From the NCBI GenBank assembly GCA_036365515.1, contig CM070874.1, forward strand, positions 221,014,942-221,078,941: DNA of 64,000 bases, given 5' to 3'. Shown here one piece after another: positions 31,633 to 43,360 of this stretch; within the stretch, counting starts at the first letter, position 1, and each line of letters starts with the position of its first letter. Source of the DNA: Torymus aiolomorphi (Eukaryota > Arthropoda > Insecta > Hymenoptera > Torymidae). Made by a program: the position numbers and the translations under genes. The notes under the pieces were generated by a model. The model was given only the letters and a program-made list of their open reading frames with translations, was not told the DNA's origin and did no database searches.

Positions 31633-34507
31633 TTATATTGCATCTTTTACTATAAACATTTTTAATTTTTTCTTCATTAATTGTCTACTTAAATTCATAA
31701 CTTTGAGATCCTTAGATAGCCCATTAAAGACCCTTATAGCTTCATTGTAGCTATTTTTATCACTAATTCTTTTATCACATTTAGGTAATTGAATTGTTTT
31801 GTTTCTGGTCTTGCTCGCACTGTTTATATATTTATTTCTTAATGTAGAATAATGTAAGGATATTGACTCTAACTGGAATAATTTTTTTATTTCAAGAGGT
31901 GGATTAGTTTGAGAGAATTTATTTTTATTTATGATTTTCAATATTTTGTTTTGTGTTGATTGTATTAGTTTCATATTATTATCGTACGCACCACCCCAGG
32001 CAATTACCCCATAATTGATTAGACTATGAAAGAAAGCATAATATATTATCATTAATGTTTTTGTATCCATCATATTTTTTATCTTGGCAAAGACAAAAAT
32101 TAGGTATTTGGTTTTTTTAATGATATATCTTATATGCTTATCCCATTTCATATTGTAGTCGAAATACAGCCCTAAGTATTTATGACTTTCAACTCTTTTT
32201 ATTAATTGCGTTCCTATTTTGATGTTTAGTGTGCCAGGTACACTATCACAGTAGTTTCCGAGAGTCATATAGACCGTTTTATCTATATTTAGCGACAGTT
32301 TATTTTGTGCAAGCCACTTGGCCACATGATTAAGGTAAGCACACATTTTTTCTTGAGCTGAGGACCACATGTTATCACTTGATATGATAACCGTGTCATC
32401 AGCATAGGACATGATTGTGTTATTTTGCATACTTCCTAGTAAGTCATTGACATAAAGTATAAAAAGTAATGGTCCTAATATAGTTCCTTGGGAACACCCG
32501 TGGTAAATTCTTTATATTCACTTTTACAGTCTTGAATTTTTACTCTTTGCCGCCTATCTGTGAGATAGCTAGTCATCAGTTTTAAGGCACTACTACCCTT
32601 ACTCCATATCGTTCAAGCTTATCTAATAGAACTCTATGATTAACAGTGTCAAATGCTTTGGCTAAGTCTAGAAAAGCAACAATTATTGGTTTACTTTTAT
32701 CTAAGTTTTCGTATATGATATTTGATATATAATTTAATGCGTCAGTAGTTCCCCTATTTTTAACGAAGCCGTATTGTTTTTCTGATATTATGTTATGTTT
32801 TTCAAAAAAGTGGTATAATCTATTATAAATTATTTTTTCAAAAATTTTTGCAATGTTCGATATTAAAGAGATTGGTCTGTAATTATTGATATTAGATTTT
32901 TGACCAGCCTTGTAGATAGGGACTACCTCAGCATTTTTGAGCGCGTCAGGCCAGATAGATTTCACAATACATAAATTGAAGATATATTCTAAGGGCACAC
33001 ATATATATTCAGAGAGAATTTTCAATGATTTAGCGTTAATATTGTCTACACCTCCAGATTTATTTTTCAATGTATTGATTATTTTGTATATCTCAGCAAA
33101 ATCTGTCGGACGAAAAAAAATAGATTCAGGATTCCTATCTGGAAGTTTCAGGTTATTATTATTTATATTAGCAAATTGAGCACTCAAATTTGGTCCTATT
33201 TTACAAAAATAGGTGTTCATAGCATTTGCTATATCAGTTTTATTTTCGATTTTTTGATTGTTATCGTATATATATTTTATTGGATTATCATGCACACTAT
33301 TTCTCCCTAATTTAGTTTTAATTATGTTCCATAATTCCTTAGAGTTTCCGCTATTTCGTTTTACCATTTCCTTTTCATATTTAAATTTTGCTTCTTTAAT
33401 AACTTTGTTCAATATCTTAGTGTAATTTGTATACTCTTTTTTTAGGGCTTCAGAAGTGGGATTGTTTTTCCATAAGATATACAGTGTCTCTTTAGTAGTA
33501 CACGAGACTATAATGGCACTAGTAATCCAATTTTTTCTCGGAAGTTTATTTTTAAATTGTTTTTTGGTAGTGGACGCATCAATACAATTATTTATCATGT
33601 CTATTAATGCGTTAACTGCAAGATTAGGATCCTGCATAGACAATATTGAGTACCAGTTTGAATTATTTGCAACATGTTTTAACTTGTTGTAATTAATTGA
33701 TTTCATATTGAATTTCTTCGGCTGATTTATTTCTAATTTATCTATAGTTATAAATAATGGGTAGTGATCATTAAATGGATTCGTTATTTTAAATGAATTA
33801 ATATTTATATTTTTAGTTTTTATATAGAAATTGTCGATGCAGGTACCTCTTTTATTATCAGATGAAGGCCTTGTTATTCCAGTAAAGCATGGCGTAAATT
33901 TATATTCCAAGAGATCATTTAAAAATTCTTGTGTTATAAGGTTATCTGTTGAGTCAGTCTTACTAAAATTTTCGTCTAATATATCAATGTTAAAATCCCC
34001 GATTATACAATGGTTCTTAGTATTTAATTGATCTCTTAGGAATTTTTTCAGGCTATGTACAAATTCATACTTTTTTATATTGTGTGATCTATAGATCGCT
34101 GAGATTCTTACAGTTTCGGTGCCAATTAATTTTATAACCGAGCTTAAGATACGTATGTTGTCGACCACTATAATTTCTGTGTGTTCAGATAGTTCATCCT
34201 TTATATACATCATAACTCCATCTGCTTTATTCATTTTACTCTCACTATAGTAACTTTTGTAACCTGATATGTTGTACAATGGAGTATATTGCACATTCCA
34301 AGATTCAGTACATATAATGACACTTGGTCTTACGGCTAAACATTCAATAAAAGTTTCAAGTTTTTCAAAGTTTTGTTTTACACTTCTAATATTTACACAT
34401 AAAATCAAATTTTTACCTTTATCGATACTTTTATTGAGTGTTTGTACATTACCAAAAGCTTGTTCTTTTTGTGAGATAACTTCAAAATTTAGTTGTTGTT
34501 GATCCAT
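31633..34507 (-). pseudogene. LINE ORF2: APE endonuclease and reverse transcriptase, two frameshifts
   Basis: It starts MDQQQLNFEVI at 34507, overlapping the ORF1 stop. The endonuclease has LILCVNIRSVKQNFEKLETF, CIIGDFNIDIL and DNFYIKT then NDHYPLF. The RT has NNYRPISLISNIAKIFEKII, YGFVKNRGTTDAL and AFLDLAKAFDTVNHRVLL. Frame breaks near 32600 and 32490 separate this from the catalytic part containing MSYADDTVII (31633-32430) and the thumb region (HKYLGLYFDYNMKWDKHI, then INYGVIAWGGA). The short piece between, YLTDRRQRVKIQ then FTTGVP, lies in another frame. It is inactive as written. Confidence 0.9.
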
Positions 34508-34509
34508 GT

Positions 34510-36068
34510 TCAAAATTCAGAAAGTTCAGAAGTTGCTGAGTCTGTTGGGTAATAAATTTGTGATATGGTTCTGTTTAAATTTATTGGTGAGGTTGTGGCC
34601 GATAAATTACCAGCTGATGTTGCCGGACTGATAAAAATTCTACTTTGTCTTCTTGGTGTCGTTACGTCCGGTGATTTACCGGCAGCTGTATCAGTGTTTT
34701 GTAACTGTGATTGAAACTTTACTTTACCTACATATTTTGGAATGTGCGGTCTCACTGGATAATCTGTTTCAGCAATTAACTTCTTTATCTTGTGCAACAT
34801 AACCTCGCATTTTTCGGTATCATTTACCACGTGTTTAGTATTATAATTTGTTTTATATTGATGATTACTGTACATACAATTAACACAATTGTGTTCGTTT
34901 GGGGTAGTACAGTTGATTGTGTTATGTTTTCCAGCACAATGTAGGCAGATCTTCGTATTCTTACACTTTTTACCACTATGACCAAATCGACCACAGTTAA
35001 AACACGGGGTTAAATTCAAGTCATCGAATGCTCTGCAATTTTGATAACCAATATGAACTCTATATTTATTACTCACAATTTGATTATATACTTCCGCTGG
35101 TGTTTCAATTAATATAGTGTTAATTTTTGTTTTAATGTTTTCAAATATATGTAACACTTTGCATTTGCTGTTTAGGTGTTTGAAGTTCCTTTTGTTAATA
35201 TCTTGCTCTATTTCTTTAATCTCCATGTCTTCAAAATTGTCGAAGCCTGTTATTTTCATCTTGGGATTTTTAATAGATTCTCTTGTTATTTTGTAGTAGG
35301 CAGAATACTTTTGTTTTAGGATATTCTCAGTTTGTATCAAACTCTCCTCATTTATAAAGCTTATTATTGCTTCATCTTTATTCTTGATTTTTATACTTTT
35401 TGCTTGTATAGATGAATTTTTATTTATATAGTGAGCTATATATGGTTTTATATCTGGCACATATATTCCTTTATTATCATTCTGTACTCTTTTCACTATT
35501 AGTTTTTGTATCTTCTTTTCTAATTTCTTATCACTTACTACCACTTCTGCAAATGTTTTTTGTTTTTGGTATAGTTTTCTTTGTCTAAAATTTGGTTTAG
35601 CATGAGATTATTATTGTGTACTTCTGTACTTATTTGTTTTAATAGATTTTTTTCTTCTTCAGGAAAACTTGTCAATTCTTGATTTCCTTTGATTTCCTTA
35701 GCTTTTATTAGTAGCAATTCTTCTTCAGCTTGTTTTAATTTTTGTTCTGTCTGTGCATTGGTTTTTATTAGTATTTCGTTCCTTGTCATTATCAGATCAT
35801 TTTGGTTTCTCAGATTTTCTAGTTCCCTCCGTAGTAGCACTACTGCAACACGTGGGTCTTTAGAGGTTATGTCCTCTATATTATGTTCTTCACATATTAT
35901 TTCTATGGCAGATAAGTAGTTTTGTGTTCTTTTTCTGTTATAATCACTTTTATGGTAGACATTGTTACACACTACACATATCACAACTCCCACTGGCGTC
36001 CCGGGATGACATTTGTAATAAATTTCTGGCGGAGGGGTCTGCTTAAGCAGCACACCCTCGTCCGCCAT
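34510..36068 (-). pseudogene. LINE ORF1: PHD-like finger, coiled coil and CCHC knuckles, one frameshift
   Basis: It starts MADEGVLLKQTPPPEIYYKC at 36068. A Cys/His finger (CHPGTPVGVVICVVCNNVYH) of PHD-like spacing is followed by a long coiled coil (RRELENLRNQNDLI, then QTEQKLKQAEEELLLIKAKE). A 1-nt frame change near 35545 leads to the second half, with an RRM-like domain and zinc knuckles CFNCGRFGHSGKKCKNTKIC and then CAGKHNTINC. It ends SATSELSEF at 34510. ORF1 proteins of this kind bind element RNA. Confidence 0.85.
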
Positions 36069-36087
36069 CTTGACTTGAATATTTATA

Positions 36088-36772
36088 ATTTAAAGATGAA
36101 GAATTATTTACTATTTTCAGAAATATCAGTAGATGATGATGACGTTGATAGGTTGTTACAAATTTGCTATATAAGAATTATAATTTATAATAAATACACA
36201 TTTTCTATCAAAATAGTAAATTATTATAAATATTAATATATTATTATCATGATTTAGAGCTTTAAAATAAAAATAAATGTATGCAAATTTGAGATGCTAT
36301 TTAATTATACATTAATTACGTTTTAATTGATTAAATTTGATTTTTAACTATAGTTTTCTAAAGTAAAAAATTATTAATCAGATCATAATTTTTTTTTTAA
36401 TTATTAACCTCGAAAAAAACTAGTTATAAATGATTTTTCAATAACATAATTATCTGCCACTGAATATCTTTATAACCATCACTTGAATCATCATCAGTAC
36501 TACTTATTTCACGACGTCTTCGAAATCTTGTTGTTCTTGACATATTATCAACAGACTTATCGAGAAAATGCTTATATCTCCTCATTATTAAAAACAAAAA
36601 CTAGCACAAAAAAATCTTTTGTCATTCTTTATAAAAAACGAATGCCCCGTAAGCAAGATATTTATAAAGTTATAATTCTGCAAGCGTCAGTTATGATTTA
36701 AACAGTTGAGAAAGAGTCAATTCAAAATGTAACTTTGAATTTCTGTCTATACATATACAATAGTATACTTAT

Positions 36773-36826
<54 letters not shown>

Positions 36827-36914
36827 CCTCCCTCTCTGTTTTAAGTACAATTATACAGCGCACGATTTGTTGAGAAAATATTATAGTACCCAATCAGATA
36901 AGCCCGTTTTCACT

Positions 36915-36920
<6 letters not shown>
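36088..36920. repeat. Duplicated segment, copy 2 (uninterrupted part)
   Basis: Matches 20676-21446 plus 22253-22285 in direct orientation, including exon 1 of the unknown minus-strand gene (MRRYKRFLDK, about 36478-36586). At 36891 it preserves the empty site of the foldback element. It carries a (CT)n expansion at about 36774-36823 where copy 1 has only a short CT tract, and a longer (GT)n at 36919-36978. Confidence 0.9.
36774..36823. repeat. (CT)n microsatellite
   Basis: About 25 uninterrupted CT units, expanded relative to the equivalent position near 21365 in the duplicated copy. Confidence 0.95.

Positions 36921-36978
<58 letters not shown>
36919..36978. repeat. (GT)n microsatellite
   Basis: About 30 GT units following TTTTAGT. 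The equivalent tract in copy 1 (about 22280) is where the R1-like LINE's 3' end lies. Confidence 0.95.
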
Positions 36979-36980
<2 letters not shown>

Positions 36981-37783
36981 GATATTATGTATAGGTAATT
37001 ATCGAATTTTCGATTCTCGATCTCGAACCTTAAGAGAAGTAAAACACAAAAGACGCGTGTTCTACACATTACCTATACTTATACACTCCCCCGTTTTTTC
37101 CCGGAGGAACCACCGCGGGCGCGAACAAGCGTATTCATTTCGACAATCGGAAGAGACGATAGACTAGGTGAGTACGTACTTAACATAACATGTCGTGCTT
37201 TATGTGGAAAGTCCAAGTGTTTCTTTTCGTCCTTTTTACGAGTGCTATGCAAAACAAAGATGACATTATTGTTATTTGGGTGCATTGTGGTTTGTGGTAA
37301 CTCAGTCTCGTGGTATACGGAATACGGCACTGGTAATCCTGTAAACGTGCTATAAAGATGCCTGATATACGTACTTTTGTACGAGCGTTTGTGTCCTCAT
37401 CGACGACTTTAGTCTATAATAGTATAAGAAATTTATACATAAGAAAGGTAATTATAGATATTGAATATATAAGTACATAATCACGAGTGATCATATTATT
37501 AATAATTATAATATGATAAACGTGTTGTTTAACCTGTTTCTCAGTAACGTATTGTCATCTTTATTCTCAGTTTTCATGCGTTCGTATTTTTTAAGATAAC
37601 TAACGAGTGTGTTAAATAAATAAGCACATTCAAAGAAAGTCGTTTAAAAATTAGATGTAGTTTTACTAAAAAGCGTTTTCAAGTTAAAAACTGATATAGC
37701 ATTGTTCGTCATTTTAGCAATCGTAATGTTTGCTCATGTGCATTAAGTATATTAACTATAATTTCTTTTTTACTGTAGGTAAT

Positions 37784-40700
37784 ATGGCTGATAAAGCGAA
37801 TTTTGCGTTAATTCGTTATTTTAACGATGAGTCAACGCATATAAAAACACATGTAGTGCCAGTAGGAAAAATCAAAGATTTTGTTAAGCTTGAAAAATAC
37901 GATGATCATCCCTTTTTTGTATGGAGGTATGATATCAAGAAAGAAGAAGACACCTTGTTTGCGGCACAAGTTTTGGAAATTGGAGGTAAATATGGTTAAT
38001 AAATTGATTATTTTTTTAAATATTCTGAATTATAAAATATTTTTATAGAAACTGAAGATGAGGTCGTACAAAAATCTAAAACCAAACGACATTCATTTAA
38101 GAGAAAGCGGTATTCTGATGTAGTTCAGATGATATTAGACAGAGAGACTACAATCGCAGGAGAAGAAAAAGATGATCCCAAGATAAACTTAAAAAATAAA
38201 AAGGTAATGATATTAAAGAATAATATAAAATATGAATATCTTTTTCTTATATTCATCAATTTTTACATTTTACAGAAATCCAAGTCAACTACAAAAGGAG
38301 CTATTTAAAAAAAAATCCACAGAATTAGAAATGGCTATGGATAGTGACGATTTTAACGTACCAAAAACTAAAAAGAAAAAAGTAAATTAACAGCAGATTT
38401 TTGTAGTTTATATTACAGAGTATTCATTACATGTTTTGTAAACTATATGGCTATATTTATAATTTATAATTTTATTTATATTTGAATAGCTGTCACGTAA
38501 TCCAAAACCAGTTGATGAAAGTGATTTGAAAAAAATAATGGATGAAAAATTATCTACTTTGAATTCTCAATCTCTGATATTTGGAAATGATAACGATGTA
38601 GAAAACCCGAAAAAAGATATAATTTGCAATAAAGGAGATTCTAATGTAAAAGAAAGAAAAGATCATTTGGAAAATGAAAATGACATTTATAAAAGTGATT
38701 ATTTAGAAAAGTTAATAGAACAAAATAAGCTTTTAATCCAAGAGAATACATCTTTAAAACAAGTATTTGGAATTTCACATACAAATAAAGAACTTCTTTG
38801 TAAAGGTAAGAAGAAATTTATTATACGTATGCATTTTATTATAACATTTTATTATAATTTTTTATTATATTTACATGTAAATTTGTTTTTTTGTTGTTTA
38901 CGTAGAACAAAATCTTGATTATCCATTTCCAGCTACTAAAATTCTGAAGAAAAGTCCAATTGATAGCAATATGGAATTTTTTGTATGGAATAAAGATGAT
39001 TTCATTAATTCTGATATGCCAAAAACTTCACCAGTGAATAGTTTTGATGAGAAATTCAATGATTTAGATACCTTGCCGCTAGGAATGTCATCTCCAAGAC
39101 AGTATACTGAAATAGATTCAAAACCTAGTTCTAATGAAAAAGAAATGAGTACTGTCAAAACAAAAGATGCAGGGTCATCTGTAAGAAAACAATTGTTTAT
39201 TGCAGGTAAGATTTAAATATACAAATATATTTTTAGTATATTTAAAATTTTTTAAATATTTTATTACATTTACATTGAATTATTTCTTGTTATTTTTACA
39301 GAATGTGAACGTCCTTCATCAGCTGATACCGGTTGTCACAAGAGAAGAAAAATTGTTCAGAGTAATGTTGATGTATCAAACAATGAGAATTTTCCAGAAG
39401 AATCAAGTAAAAGGACTCATGATCTAGCGGAACATTTAATAAACAAAGTTAATTGTTTATTATCAGGTTCGAGTAAATCTACTGATTTCAAAAAATCATT
39501 GCAACTAGAAATGCCAACTGAGAAAGAGGTTTCACAACCAGGAATGCCAACTGAGAAAGAGGTTTCACAACCAGGAATGCCAACTGAGAAAGAGGTTTCA
39601 AATACTAATGGTCCTAAAGATTATTTAAAGCATGATGATAAAGAAAAAAAGAAGGAGAAAAAGAAGAAAAAGAAAAGTAAAAATAACAAGAAAGCTAGGG
39701 GTAAAAAGAAATCAAAGAAAGATAAAAAGAATAAAGAAAGAAAAATGAATGTGATTGAAGAACATGAACAAAAATATGGAAATTTAGCAACTCACCCGAA
39801 TATGAGTACTTGGTATGCTGAAAATGAAAAGACTAAAGAAAACGTAAACAAAAATTCCACATTTAATGAATATTAGAGAGCTGAAAAGAAATTATTAAAT
39901 AAAAAACATATGATTTTGTTGTAGACGAAGATGCATCATTTATTCTGCGGTGTATCTATTCATTATACTGCATGGAAAGAGGCAAGGGATTCAAAACAGC
40001 CAGCAAATTCATACGCAATGCCTCAAGAAGTATGTGGAAATCACATGTTTTAATGAATCGAGCGATAGATGTTGAAGCCTGTAAAGTTAATCGCTTACCA
40101 AATCGTTCACCAAGAAAGCCGTGCAGTCCTGTTAAAACCGCTTGTTTGGAAAGTTAGTAGAATAAATTTAGTGCTGTTTTAGGCACGACCGCTTCTCGGG
40201 AGAGCCTCATATTTTTTTGTATATAATTTTTATTAATTAAATATGCAAAAGCATGTTGTACTTTTCGATATGAGTGCGGAAAATACTAGTCTCGAACTAG
40301 TTTATACCACGAGTGTCGAAAAATCATAAGTTGTGATTTTGAGGTTAGAGTGGTATAAAATATTTAAAAAATGACTTATTACATTGAAAGTATATTGAAA
40401 TGTTAAAAGGCATGTGATTATTTTCAGAAGCTTACTATGGTTATGTTAGCAACAAATTGCACAGAAAAAACTAAGAAAATTGAAAAACATCGATGGAAAT
40501 ATCATCTTGGTGTTTACATTAACTATCTTATTTCCACTGAGTTGAAAAAAATCAAAGGTAAAATTCTTTATGATTTTTCCAATTCCAAATGATATTAATA
40601 TAAACATTCCTGATCATTTTCTAACAATAATGTTTTTCTTCAAATATGTTACAGAAGAAGAAATGAAAAAAGAAGATTCAAGCTCGGATAGCTCTTCCAG

Positions 40701-40790
40701 TCCCTGGCGAGTAAGGAGCGACCGAGTTTGGGTTGCTCTTAGGTTGCTGATTGATATCAGCGAAAATTGTATTGCGCGTAAAAAAAATTG
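37784..40790 (+). pseudogene. Multi-exon BEN-like gene, apparently decaying (paralogue of 55263-58052)
   Basis: Exons with good splice sites: 37784-37985 (MADKANFALIRYFNDESTHI...TLFAAQVLEIGG), 38049-38203, 38276-38381, 38490-38805 (coiled coil YLEKLIEQNKLLIQENTSLK), 38906-39205 and 39302-39876. The sixth holds three direct repeats of MPTEKEVSQPG and a long Lys-rich tract, and has a stop at 39876. Later pieces (39925-40157, about 40433-40557, 40657-40790) look like the end of a BEN DNA-binding domain (SKFIRNASRSMWKSHVL, then SPRKPCSPVK) but need frame changes. The first junction (phase 1, G|AA then T-E-D-E) is identical to that of the 55-58 kb gene, which supports common descent. A single-base shift plus stop near 38306 breaks exon 3. 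A likely untranslated exon ends at 37167 (ACTAG|GTGAGT). It is probably a chromatin/DNA-binding protein gene now degenerating, or an assembly indel. Confidence 0.6.
39496..39603 (+). repeat. Three tandem 33-bp coding repeats
   Basis: The unit coding MPTEKEVSQPG is repeated with near-perfect DNA identity inside the sixth exon of the BEN-like gene. It is a recent in-frame minisatellite expansion; the third copy ends in SNTNG. Confidence 0.9.
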
Positions 40791-43360
40791 ACTCGTGGGC
40801 TAAATATAAAACTACCTATGATCTTATTTATCTCAAAAATCATAATATACCACTTATAGAAGTGAAAATACAAAAAGAATGCATAAATGATAAATGCGAG
40901 TCCACGGCAGATGGCGCGGGTAATTTATAAGGCGGCAATGTGAACTGGGGAGTGATTTGAAAAACGCAAGAGCCAGAATCGCAGCTCAACAACACGCGCA
41001 GACCTAACCCGTCAGTTAACAACAGACGAAAGAAAATTCGATTTTCCAAGGGATTTCTTTTGAAACTCCAAATATAAGAAAGAAGAGGTAAGTGACAAAA
41101 TATTTAATTCGACAGTTTAGAGTTAAATAACAAGTTAATAGCTTTCACAACTGCAGCGTAGTTGTATGTGAGTACTACTTATTAGGTTGTTGAAGGGCGT
41201 TGTTTAGCCTTATTTTTTATTAGTTACATACCTTTTTCGATAAAAAAAGGAAGTTAATACGTGCCCTGTATTAATTGAAATAATAATTTGAATCCATCTC
41301 GCTCTTATCGTTGATGGGAATTAACCGAAATGGAAAAATTTAAAGATGTTTTTCTGTGTGATACCCCATCAGATTAATATAATATATAATTATTAAAATA
41401 AAGACACATATTGTATTAGTTTGACAAGCTTCTGCATACGCGCGCACTAATATACGGCAATCACGTGAATTCTCAGCCCGATAGACTGTAATACAGTAAC
41501 CTTATCCTTTATCCGAACATTGTTTGACGGTGCTCAGATAATATTTTTTTATATTGTTGAAATATAAACAATTTTTTTTAAATATCAGTATTAATAAAAT
41601 TTTATAATTTTTCTAGAAAAAAATAATCTTGTAATGGTTTAAAGCAAATTTTACAAAACTAAGCCATATATCATTTTTATATTATAGAGGTATTAACATG
41701 GGTTTGATTTATAAACATAAAATTTTCTACGTTTACATACACAGAAAAAAGATCTGAAATGCGGATGAGATGGGAGAGCAGTGTTTTGTTCGCGCGAGAG
41801 CACGTGAGGGTTAGTTTGTCACCGGAAATCGGGAGCTTCCCAATCTTAATGTGACATACGGAGATTCGGGGTACCCGTGCTGTGGATTTTTTTCCATGTC
41901 GAGCGAAAATATGTGTGCATAACTCTCGTAATTTAATCATATCAACATTACATGAATTTATAACATAAAATACATTGAACTGTAAATAGATTACTACCGA
42001 TTATCGCGTATAATCGACATTATTTTATTTTATATTCCACTTTTTTTCCGAAATTACTGTAACTATATAATCACTAGTAGTTATTTCTACTATAGAGTAG
42101 AGTTAAAATAAAAAATTATTCAAAATATAAGTAAACACAAAGGAGGGACGATTGTCGGGACGAATTTTTCTCATTCAATTTTGAATTTCAAGAAAAAATT
42201 AAAACTAAATGAAAAAAAAACAGATACCTCTAATCGTCGGTAACTGCAGGGTGTAATCATCTCAAGATCAGTAAAATTTATTATTAGACTATAGACTTCG
42301 AGACTTTGCAGCATGATATTTTAATTTATCAGTATTAAAACTATATTTTCCTACAATCAATTATAATTAAGCGGTTTTGATAATTTATTAAGTATTGTAT
42401 CTACGTCATATATAACGACCAAAAGAGTTTATTTGAACGCCCATTAATTTTGCGATTAACGTTCAAAAACAAATATTAGAAACATGATAATATCATTTTA
42501 GCCAAAACGTTGTAGCTATTTCCACAAAATCTACACATATCGACGTAATTTCTTGTCTCTAAGGCGTGTTTAGCGGGTCAAAGTTTAGACACAAATATAT
42601 ACGCAATACGCAAAAACACGCCAATTGCGAGCTCCTTAAAGACTCATCAAGGCTTACAAACATCGAAATGTTTATAGGCATGTAAACAGATTCACACATT
42701 CGTAAACGTAATAACTCGCTGCATTTGACCTCCTTCGAGAAATGTAAAAGCTTAAAAAAACATAAATTTTTGAGACACGTAAAACGTACATGCGAAAAAA
42801 CCCCTAAAATCCAACCTCCTTACAGACGCGTAAAGACTCAGTCACAAAATCAAAACATTTTGTCGCGTATGACCTTGTAGCAACGTTAAACCTTCAAGAT
42901 ATAGCTGATTCCATTAAAATTCATGCAGGCCATCACAGATCGAATTATTTTTGCCTAAAAACTATATGAAGATGTGTTTTAGTTTGATTCTTTTGCCTAA
43001 TTAATATTAGCCATGAAAATAAAGATATAAAATTAAAAATACACCACAAATTTAAAGCTGCTGAAACTTTGTCAATTTTCCACCTTCTGAGCCGATTTTT
43101 TAAATGTAAGGAATTTCATATCATTCTAAGCCCAATTCACACCTTGAAGATTGAGATTTATCTTATCGCGCTGTTAACGAAAAACTAACCATTATTTTTT
43201 TTAAGTGCGATTTTCTTAAGGTTCTCTAATATATGAAAAAGTGGGTTTCGAAAGTAAGAAAATTCTAGTGTATTCTTTAAAATCTAAAGAATATTTCTCT
43301 ATTTTTTTAAAATATTGGTTGCCGACCTACTTTATGATAAAAAAATTATTGAAATTAGCC
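40791..43360. other. AT-rich stretch without recognised genes
   Basis: Short frames only, with no splice-supported exon or known domain. The one at 41677-41940 has no homology I know. No repeat is shared with the rest of the window. Confidence 0.5.

Larger units (their letters stand above)
31346..36087 (-). mobile_element. Full-length non-LTR retrotransposon with (AAAT)n tail
   Basis: Two ORFs and a short 5' leader lie on the minus strand. The 3' end is a run of about five AAAT/TAAA units next to the target. The uninterrupted copy at 20671-20690 (CTTTGATTTAAAGATG) shows the site exactly, with a 5-bp ATTTA duplication at 31341-31345 and 36088-36092. The ATG lies only about 19 bp inside the 5' end, so the element is essentially complete. 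It belongs to the APE-endonuclease LINEs (jockey/CR1-like group by appearance); the clade is not resolved. Confidence 0.9.
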
